Below, one piece after another: positions 6,493 to 11,991 of a stretch of 11,991 bases of DNA. The notes beneath the pieces were generated by a model that searched no databases, was not told the origin of the DNA, and saw nothing but the letters and a program-made list of their open reading frames with translations. The position numbers were made by a program, and so were the translations under genes. Source of the DNA: Microcaldota archaeon (lineage in GTDB: Archaea > Micrarchaeota > Micrarchaeia > Micrarchaeales > Micrarchaeaceae); contig JAKBRD010000026.1 of the NCBI GenBank assembly GCA_021834865.1, positions 1 through 11,991 of the forward strand. The letters run 5' to 3'. Each line of letters begins with the position of its first letter. Positions within the stretch are counted from its first letter, which is position 1.

Positions 6493-9309
6493 ATGATAGA
6501 TTACGCTTCGATTGAGAAGAAATGGCAGAAAGCATGGGAAGAGTCCAAGCTTTTTGAGCATGACCCAAACGACAAGAAGCCGCTTCTCGTAACTGCTGCA
6601 TGGCCCTATACAAACATGCCTCCGCACATAGGGCACCTTAGGACATATGGGACTGCAGACTTCTATTCCAAATACATGCGCATGCGTGGCTACAATGTCA
6701 TATTTCCAATGGGCTGGCACTATACCGGAACTCCAATACTGGCAATACTAAAAAGGCTGCAGGCAAAGGACCAAAGCTTAATTGAAGAGCTCAAAGAGTT
6801 TGACATTTCTGACGAAGAGATAGCTGCGCTTGACAGCCCAATAAAGGTTGCCGATCTTTTTAAAAGGCAGTTCAAAGAGGCATTCATAAAAGTGGGTATG
6901 GGCATAGACTGGAGGAGAGAATTTATATCCATAGACCCGCTTTACAGCAAGATGGTGGAATGGCAGTTCCAACACCTGATGGACGAAGGGTATCTTGTAA
7001 AAGGCAGGCATCCGGTTGGATGGTGCGACAATGAAAACAACGCCGTAGGCCAGCATGACACAAAGGGCGATGTACAGCCGGAAATAGAAAAGATGTTCAT
7101 GGTCAAATTCCAGGTTAAAGGGGAAGAATCCTATATCGTGTGTGCCACATACAGGCCTGAAACCCTGTACGGTGTCACAAATCTTTTCATAAATAAAAAC
7201 TCGGAATACGTCCTGGCAAAACTTAACGATTTCAAGTGCTATGTTTCAAAAGAATCGATAACCATGATGTCTGGCCAGTTCGATATCCTAACAGAGAAGC
7301 CAGTTGAGCCCTCAGAGCTGCTGCAAAAAACAGCCATAAACCCAATAGACAAAAAGGAAGTGCCTGTTCTAGACGGCTATTTTGTAAAGCCTGATTTCGG
7401 CACTGGAATAGTTATGGCCGTTCCTGCTCACGCTCCATTCGATTTCGTTGCGCTTTCGAAAGAGGGAACGCCGAAGGTTGAAGCTGCAGATTATCCAAAA
7501 GTCATAAAGCTCGGAGACGATGATAATTCATCCATGGCTCCTGCGCTTGCTTACCTGAAAGCAGAAGCCAAGGATTTGGAAAAGCCTTCAGATGCCGAGA
7601 TAGAAGCGGCAACAAAAAAGCTCTACAGGGACGAGCAAAAACGCGGAGTCATGATGGCGGGAAAATATGCAGGGATGCCGGTCGCAGTGGCAAGAGAGCA
7701 AATGGCCAAGGATCTTGAAAGCGAGAACCAGCTTGTTTATCTCTACATAATAGCAAACGACAAGCCAGTATATTGCAGATGCGGGCATCGTGTCACTGTC
7801 AAAATAATAAATGACCAGTGGTTCATAGACTACGGCAATAAGCAGTGGAAGGCAAAGGTGCACGAATATCTGCCGAGCCTTAAGGTGTACCCTGAAAAGC
7901 TTACCGGCGCGCTAAACGCATCTGTGGACTGGATTGACTTGAGGGCTGCAGAGCGCGCGCAGGGCCTCGGGACAAAGTTCCCGTTCAGCGAAGGCCATAT
8001 AATAGAGTCATTATCCGATTCTACGATATATATGGCGTTTTACACAATAATCCCAATCCTGCGCCATGCAAACGCGAAGCCGGAGGGGCTCAAGGGAAAG
8101 TTCTTCGAATACGTTTTCAAGGGCATAGGAACTGCAGACGAAGCAAGCAAGGAAAGCGGTATAGACTCCGAAGCCATAAAAAGGTGCAGGGAATCGTTCA
8201 GCTACTGGTATAAGTTTACTTCAAGGCATTCGGCATCCGAGCTCATACCAAGCCATTTGACAATGTACGTTTTCAACCATATTGCGCTTTTTGATAAGGA
8301 CGACTGGCCCAAGCAGATAGTGGCTAACGGAATGGTAAACTACAAGGGCCAGAAGATGAGCAAGAGCCTAGGGAACATAGTGCCTCTGCTCAAGGCAATA
8401 AAAGATTATGGTGCAGACCCTGTCAGGTTCATACAGGTGCTAAGCGCAGACCTAAGCAACGATGTGGATTTCAGCCCAGAGGGAGTTGAAAGCGTCAAGT
8501 CCAGGCTTAGCTTCCTGATGGACATGGTAGAAAAATTGGAATCCATGAACTCGGGCCCGCTAACGCACATGGACTACTGGCTATATTCAAAGCTTAACTC
8601 AAAAATAGAAAAGGCAACTAATTCAATGGAAATCCTTGCAATAAGGAACGCCTACATAGATGCATTCTATGAATCTTTCAACGAGCTGAAATGGTATGCC
8701 GAGAGGACCTCACCAAACCAGATAGTTGTTTCCGAATACCTGCAGAAGCTGCTGCTGATGCTTGCTCCTGCAATGCCGCACATAAGTGAGGAGCTCTGGC
8801 ATATGCTCGGAAACAGCACGTCAGTTCTTGCGGAAAAATGGCCAGAACCAGACGCATCTATGATAAGCGCCAGGGAGGAAGCGATAGAAGATACGATAAA
8901 ATCAACAATAGATGACATACAGAAAGCGGTGTCGCTTACAAAGCCCGCAGGCTCTTCGGAGCGGCCAAAATCTGCGAAGATAATAATGGCAGCAGACTGG
9001 AAGGCTGCAGCGTACTCGGCGCTAATATCTGAAAAGAAGATAGAAAAGGTTTTATCCAAACCTGAATTCTCAAAGCTTGACAAGGAAGCAGTGGCAAAAT
9101 TCCTGTCCAAATACATGAAATCCATAAACTCGCAGCAGCCCCTGCCTGAGATATCGCAAAAAGAAATGCTGGCCTCCTTCACTGAAGCCAAAGGATTCAT
9201 AGAATCTAAGGTTGGCTTTTCAGTAGAAATTCAATCGGAAGAGGCATCGGAATCGCAAAGGGCTCAGCGCGCCGAGACGCTGAAACCCAGCATAGACTTG
9301 GTGTGGTAA
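6493..9309 (+). CDS. leuS: Leucyl-tRNA synthetase, archaeal type
   Basis: Class I aminoacyl-tRNA synthetase that charges tRNA-Leu in the cytoplasm. The 938 aa length suits archaeal LeuRS. Seen: the HIGH signature in PPHIGHLRTY (H45-H48). The inserted CP1 editing domain carries TYRPETLYGVTNLF (219-232) and GTGIVMAVPAHAPFD (303-317), consistent with hydrolytic proofreading of mischarged tRNA. CRCGHRVTVKIINDQWFIDY, then WIDLRAAERAQGLGT and LSDSTIYMAFYTI, are typical of the archaeal/eukaryotic branch. KMSKS is at 621-625. The anticodon-binding helical domain and the archaeal C-terminal extension end with AQRAETLKPSIDLVW. ATG 6493 is chosen over GTG 6484/6487: it matches family N-termini, and GGTG at 6486-6489 serves as SD. 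The HAD gene starts within its stop codon, implying co-translation. No key residue appears lost. Confidence 0.97.
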   Translation: MIDYASIEKKWQKAWEESKLFEHDPNDKKPLLVTAAWPYTNMPPHIGHLRTYGTADFYSKYMRMRGYNVIFPMGWHYTGTPILAILKRLQAKDQSLIEELKEFDISDEEIAALDSPIKVADLFKRQFKEAFIKVGMGIDWRREFISIDPLYSKMVEWQFQHLMDEGYLVKGRHPVGWCDNENNAVGQHDTKGDVQPEIEKMFMVKFQVKGEESYIVCATYRPETLYGVTNLFINKNSEYVLAKLNDFKCYVSKESITMMSGQFDILTEKPVEPSELLQKTAINPIDKKEVPVLDGYFVKPDFGTGIVMAVPAHAPFDFVALSKEGTPKVEAADYPKVIKLGDDDNSSMAPALAYLKAEAKDLEKPSDAEIEAATKKLYRDEQKRGVMMAGKYAGMPVAVAREQMAKDLESENQLVYLYIIANDKPVYCRCGHRVTVKIINDQWFIDYGNKQWKAKVHEYLPSLKVYPEKLTGALNASVDWIDLRAAERAQGLGTKFPFSEGHIIESLSDSTIYMAFYTIIPILRHANAKPEGLKGKFFEYVFKGIGTADEASKESGIDSEAIKRCRESFSYWYKFTSRHSASELIPSHLTMYVFNHIALFDKDDWPKQIVANGMVNYKGQKMSKSLGNIVPLLKAIKDYGADPVRFIQVLSADLSNDVDFSPEGVESVKSRLSFLMDMVEKLESMNSGPLTHMDYWLYSKLNSKIEKATNSMEILAIRNAYIDAFYESFNELKWYAERTSPNQIVVSEYLQKLLLMLAPAMPHISEELWHMLGNSTSVLAEKWPEPDASMISAREEAIEDTIKSTIDDIQKAVSLTKPAGSSERPKSAKIIMAADWKAAAYSALISEKKIEKVLSKPEFSKLDKEAVAKFLSKYMKSINSQQPLPEISQKEMLASFTEAKGFIESKVGFSVEIQSEEASESQRAQRAETLKPSIDLVW

Positions 9310-9977
9310 TGTCAAATCCTTCCGACCTATCTAGCAGGTTCGATACCTTCATATTTGACTGGGACGGGACTCTGAACAGCCCTACGCTGGTAAACCATCC
9401 GATATGGCTCGCATTCAAAAAATCCACGATGGTATCCGAGCTTCCGGCAGACGAAGAAGAAATAAATTCTGCTATGCACCATGCATTTTTCGGAAAGGCG
9501 AAAAAGGAATTCGACGATATTGAAATGAGCTCGTTCGTAAAGCTCGCAGATCTGTTTTTCTACATGATGAAGCCCAGGTTTCACAACGGGGCAAGGGAAT
9601 TCCTAGAGAAGCTCAACAGTTCCGGAAAGACTACGGCACTTTTTACCGATGGCAGCCTAAAAAGGGTATATGTGGAAATTAAGCACCTCAACGCTTTCGA
9701 CTATTTTGACATAATACTGAGCGCGCAGTCCTTGAAAAGGATAAAGCCAGATCCCACCGGGCTGAAGGTAATAGCAAAAATATTGAAGGTGGACAAGGAG
9801 CGCTGCATATACTTCGGGGACCGCAAAGAAGACATACTTGCGGCCCAGAGGGCTGGCATGGGCTCAGCAGCCATGCTTAACGGGTTTTCAAGCGAAAAAG
9901 TACTGCTAGAGGCCCATCCTGACTTCAAATTCAAAAGCATGCTAGAGGCCCTTGCCGCCTTTGAAAATGGACTGTGA
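9309..9977 (+). CDS. HAD-superfamily phosphatase (phosphoglycolate phosphatase-like)
   Basis: Cytoplasmic phosphohydrolase of the haloacid dehalogenase fold. All four motifs are intact in the 222 aa product: motif I DWDGT with nucleophile D17 and acid/base D19; motif II FTDGS with T113; motif III KRIKPDP with K146; motif IV FGDRKEDILAAQRAGM with the Mg-binding D171 and D175. A helical cap lies between motifs I and II (about 23-108), the C1-cap layout of phosphoglycolate phosphatases and related pyrophosphatases. The substrate cannot be assigned from sequence. The start overlaps the leuS stop as TAATG, and GGTG at 9300-9303 (still inside leuS) is 5 bases upstream, so translation is probably coupled to leuS. 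GTG 9303 is in frame but less likely. The link to LeuRS may be only transcriptional. Confidence 0.92.
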   Translation: MSNPSDLSSRFDTFIFDWDGTLNSPTLVNHPIWLAFKKSTMVSELPADEEEINSAMHHAFFGKAKKEFDDIEMSSFVKLADLFFYMMKPRFHNGAREFLEKLNSSGKTTALFTDGSLKRVYVEIKHLNAFDYFDIILSAQSLKRIKPDPTGLKVIAKILKVDKERCIYFGDRKEDILAAQRAGMGSAAMLNGFSSEKVLLEAHPDFKFKSMLEALAAFENGL

Positions 9978-10075
9978 AAGTTACCTTTCCAAGACGACGC
10001 AAGCAAAAGAGCCAAAAAAGAAGAAGGAATAGGGTTTTAGGCACTGTATTGCGTCTTGCCTTTTCTCGCCGATAA
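9974..10075 (+). CDS. Doubtful 33-codon basic mini-ORF
   Basis: A GTG overlapping the HAD stop (GTGA) opens a 33-codon frame ending at TAA. The product starts MKVTFPRRRKQKSQKRRRNR and continues VLGTVLRLAFSRR, with about 14 Lys or Arg residues. Very basic peptides of this size exist among archaeal ribosomal proteins (such as L41e and L39e), but I see no convincing match to one. There is no ribosome binding site, and A/G-rich DNA encodes Lys/Arg by default. It may be a chance frame or the 3' untranslated region of the leuS-HAD transcript. Confidence 0.15.
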   Translation: MKVTFPRRRKQKSQKRRRNRVLGTVLRLAFSRR

Positions 10076-10268
10076 GCAATTCAGACTCAATACTATCAGA
10101 AAACTGGGCTATCCCTTAGCATTCGGCGATAAAACCGATAAGGCTTACCAAATATCGCCCGAGGAAAACAATGCTTGCGTATCCGACGGATTTTGCCGAT
10201 TATCCAGCGTATGCGAAAACAGGGCAAAATTTAAATATATTGTTTTTAAAACTCTCTTAAGTGATTAA
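9978..10268. other. 291-base gene-poor region with repeated CGATA motifs
   Basis: No convincing gene is seen here beyond the doubtful mini-ORF. A 70-codon frame from TTG 10056 runs through the TATA box of the next gene and is rejected. CCGATAAG occurs twice (10069-10076 and 10135-10142), with related CGATAA at 10127-10132 and CCGATTAT at 10196-10203. Two 7-bp inverted repeats occur: GACGCAA/TTGCGTC (9996-10002 with 10049-10055) and GGCGATA/TATCGCC (10125-10131 with 10153-10159). A small 5-1-5 palindrome ATCCGACGGAT lies at 10181-10191. The stretch may hold an untranslated RNA, operator sites, or decayed sequence; I cannot tell which. Confidence 0.5.
10230..10265 (+). promoter_or_regulatory. 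Strong TATA box and GTGAT-type SD of the small conserved gene
   Basis: TTTAAATATA at 10230-10239 is the best archaeal TATA box in the window. It is preceded by A-rich BRE-like bases and centred 34 bases before ATG 10269. Transcription would begin near 10261, leaving a leader of about 8 bases that contains GTGAT (10261-10265), complementary to the ATCAC of the conserved 16S rRNA 3' tail. Three bases separate it from the ATG. Confidence 0.65.
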
Positions 10269-10685
10269 ATGATAACAGCATTCAACATCTCCAACGTGGA
10301 GGGCAAAATAACGGACAGCACAGGATTGGCACAGCAGAAGTTCCCGAAGCTGAACATAAATGTGGAGGATGTCTCCTCAAAAGGCGACACGCTCAGCATA
10401 ACATATTCATTCGTCGCGGATTATTTCGCAAGCGAGGCTGCCAACGCCAAGTCAATAGGGCAAATCAAGCTTAGCGGCAACATAGAAATGAACGAGTCCA
10501 AGGACGCGATAAGCAGCGTACTAAAGAAATGGTCAGAATCGCACACTTTGCCTGTAGACCTGGCAGAAGAAGTCATAAACGGGCTCAACTTCAGGTGCAG
10601 CGCCACTGGTACGCTGGTTGCCTATTCGCTTGGGCTGATTCCGCCTCTGGTAATAACAAGGACCAAAATAGAGGAAAAGAAGTAA
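10269..10685 (+). CDS. Small conserved archaeal protein, possibly SecB-like
   Basis: The 138 aa product is soluble, with no signal peptide or membrane segment. Visible order: beta-rich first half (DTLSITYSFVADYF, 40-53; IGQIKLSGNIEM, 63-74), a helix with SSVLKKWSESHTLP (82-95), then DLAEEVINGLNFRC (97-110) and a long helix ending LGLIPPLVITRTKI (121-134). A strand half, a helix with a conserved E/N pattern, then a second helix leading to a PPL/PPI motif resembles small archaeal hypothetical proteins I recall, and broadly the SecB chaperone fold, where a PPL motif precedes the last segment. SecB-like archaeal chaperones are known, but this assignment rests on motif layout only. It has its own strong promoter and a hairpin terminator, so it is probably monocistronic and well expressed. 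Confidence 0.82.
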   Translation: MITAFNISNVEGKITDSTGLAQQKFPKLNINVEDVSSKGDTLSITYSFVADYFASEAANAKSIGQIKLSGNIEMNESKDAISSVLKKWSESHTLPVDLAEEVINGLNFRCSATGTLVAYSLGLIPPLVITRTKIEEKK

Positions 10686-10699
10686 CAATAACTGGGTTC

Positions 10700-10736
10700 C
10701 GCAGGCTTCACGCCTGCGCTTCCCTTCTTTTTATTT
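10700..10736 (+). terminator. Hairpin plus T-tract terminator
   Basis: CGCAGGC (10700-10706), a 5-base loop TTCAC, and GCCTGCG (10712-10718) form a perfect GC-rich 7-bp stem. A pyrimidine-rich stretch and TTTTTATTT (10728-10736) follow. It begins 14 bases after the stop of the small conserved gene and separates it from polB. The form is like a bacterial intrinsic terminator; in archaea the T-tract is usually the main signal. Confidence 0.7.
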
Positions 10737-10750
10737 GCGCGATACAACAA

Positions 10751-10758
10751 ACTATTTA
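10751..10758 (+). promoter_or_regulatory. Weak TATA-like element before polB
   Basis: ACTATTTA is centred about 20 bases before ATG 10775 and 29 bases before the in-frame ATG 10784. Neither spacing is ideal, and there is no Shine-Dalgarno, so the promoter is tentative and the true start may be either ATG. Confidence 0.3.
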
Positions 10759-10774
10759 GCGTTGCTTGACAAAA

Positions 10775-11991
10775 ATGTTAACTATGCCTGATTCTAAGAA
10801 TCTAGAACAGCAAGCCGCAATAGCAGAAGCCGGCAAAACGATAAAGATAGAAGGCGTGCTGCTCGAGGCAGATTACACTACCATAAACGAGATAGTAAAA
10901 ATAAGGCTTACGATTAAAGGTTCTGACGGAAAGGCATACGAGGCAATAGACGACGAGTTCAGGCCTTACTTCTATTTCGTCCCGGCCAGCGAATCTTCAC
11001 TTAATTCCGTGAAGGCCATGGCCTCCGAAGGCAATCCAAGCCACATGACTGAGATAATCAAGGAACCGAGGAGCATTTTGGGCAAGCAGGTAAATTCTTA
11101 CAGAGTATACGTAAGCAACCCTACTGACGTACCAAAAGTAGCAGAGAGCCTAAGGAACATGGGAGACACATACGAATACGACATACCTTTTTCAAAGAGA
11201 TACCTGATAGACAAGGAAATGTCTCCGTTGAACGATTCCATCTTTACGCTCAAGAAAGCGAATGGCATGCTGCTGTTCGTAGGATATGAGCAAAAGCCAG
11301 GCCCTCCATCCGACCTTAACCTGAACACCATGTGCTTCGATATAGAAACGTACAGCCCGCTGGGCATACCGAGGCCTGAAAAGGACCCCGTAATAATGCT
11401 GAGCTATTCGTACGTTTCAAATGGGAAAAAAGGCAATGGGGTAATAACATTCAAAAAGATAAACAGGGATTTTGTCGAGTATGTGGAGGACGAGAAAGAG
11501 CTCTACAAAAGATTCGCAGATAGGGTTTCCGAGCTGGACATAGACATAATATCCGGATACAACTCTGCCAATTTTGACATATGGTACCTTGTGGAAAGGG
11601 CCAAGGCGCTTAAGATAGACTTCAACCTTGGCAGGTTCGGGAACGAAACAAGGATAGAGCGCCACGGCCTGGTGAACAAGGTAAAAATAGGCGGCCGCGT
11701 CCACATAGACATGTACCTAGTGGTGAAATTCATTGCAGTGGTGGGCGCAGCGGAGAGCATACTAAAGCTCAACAGCTATACGCTCAAGAACGTCTACGAC
11801 GCGATAAGCAAGGACGAAAAGCTCACCGTGGAGAAGACAAAAGGGCAGAAATGGAAGGACATAAACGAGCTGTGGAACGGAAGCCCTGAAGACTTGGAGC
11901 TTCTCGCCGACTACAACCTGAGCGATTCCGAATCGCTGCGCAAGGTGTACGAAACTTTCGTTCCGATAATGATAGAGCTTTCAAGGACAAC
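10775..11991 (+). CDS. polB: Family B DNA polymerase, N-terminal part (cut by window end)
   Basis: Replicative or repair DNA polymerase of family B. Only 405 codons plus 2 bases are present: N-terminal and 3'-5' exonuclease domains, with the palm, fingers and thumb beyond the edge. The N-terminal uracil-recognition pocket known from Pyrococcus enzymes is conserved: Y34 in EADY, R63-P64-Y65 in FRPYFY, P116 and V119 in NPTDVP, and I137, F139 and R142 in EYDIPFSKRYLIDK. The enzyme should therefore stall ahead of template uracil. Proofreading motifs are complete: Exo I FDIET (D189, E191), Exo II YNSANFD (N263, D268), GRVHIDMY, and Exo III YNLSD (Y380, D384). The N-terminus is about 27 residues longer than in Pyrococcus, mostly a polar helix-like lead. 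ATG 10775 is used; ATG 10784 would shorten it by three residues. It follows the hairpin terminator, so it has its own promoter. Confidence 0.95.
   Translation, partial: MLTMPDSKNLEQQAAIAEAGKTIKIEGVLLEADYTTINEIVKIRLTIKGSDGKAYEAIDDEFRPYFYFVPASESSLNSVKAMASEGNPSHMTEIIKEPRSILGKQVNSYRVYVSNPTDVPKVAESLRNMGDTYEYDIPFSKRYLIDKEMSPLNDSIFTLKKANGMLLFVGYEQKPGPPSDLNLNTMCFDIETYSPLGIPRPEKDPVIMLSYSYVSNGKKGNGVITFKKINRDFVEYVEDEKELYKRFADRVSELDIDIISGYNSANFDIWYLVERAKALKIDFNLGRFGNETRIERHGLVNKVKIGGRVHIDMYLVVKFIAVVGAAESILKLNSYTLKNVYDAISKDEKLTVEKTKGQKWKDINELWNGSPEDLELLADYNLSDSESLRKVYETFVPIMIELSRT

Noticed and set aside
9337..9348. AGGTTCGATACC resembling a tRNA T-arm
   Set aside because: It lies inside the HAD coding sequence, and no acceptor or anticodon stems surround it.
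10056..10268. 70-codon frame starting at TTG
   Set aside because: It runs straight through the TATA box and SD of the following gene, starts with a TTG lacking a ribosome binding site, and has no recognisable composition or motif.

Overview
The window reads as an ordinary, gene-dense stretch of an archaeal chromosome. Every recognisable information-processing gene is of archaeal type: a Hel308 helicase, an archaeal/eukaryotic-type leucyl-tRNA synthetase, a family B DNA polymerase with the archaeal uracil-sensing pocket, a COG1395 HTH regulator and a prepilin peptidase of archaeal layout. Archaeal TATA-like elements lie about 26 or 34-39 bases before several starts. Coding sequences favour ATA for isoleucine and AGG for arginine. 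Short intergenic gaps and small proteins would fit a DPANN lineage such as Micrarchaeota (ARMAN-like), but that placement is an inference from gene content and style, not from a marker tree.

Layout. 56-2170 (+): Hel308 DNA helicase. 2218-3105 (+): COG1395-type regulator, apparently on a leaderless transcript, ending 6 bases from a convergent gene. 3112-3897 (-): six-helix membrane protein of unknown function with a basic tail. 3956-4837 (-): prepilin/preflagellin-type aspartic peptidase, probably upstream of the membrane protein in the same transcription direction. 4838-4975: divergent promoter region with a perfect inverted repeat. 4976-6403 (+): cytoplasmic GH15 glucoamylase-like hydrolase, followed by a T-rich terminator. 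6493-9309 (+): leuS. 9309-9977 (+): HAD phosphatase, overlapping leuS by one base. 9978-10268: the only gene-poor stretch (291 bases), with repeated CGATA motifs, two inverted repeats, a doubtful basic mini-ORF and a clear TATA box. 10269-10685 (+): small conserved archaeal protein, possibly SecB-like. 10700-10736: hairpin plus T-tract terminator. 10775 to the window end (+): N-terminal 405 codons of DNA polymerase B, with the uracil pocket and all three exonuclease motifs.

Functionally the window mixes replication/repair (Hel308, PolB), translation (LeuRS), regulation, glucan metabolism (GH15) and surface-structure maturation (prepilin peptidase). I see no mobile element, CRISPR array, tRNA or rRNA and no clear new multi-gene system. 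The items most worth a second look are the SecB-like protein, the 9978-10268 intergenic region, the membrane protein beside the prepilin peptidase, the dyad in the divergent promoter, and the GTGAT/GGTG-type ribosome binding sites.
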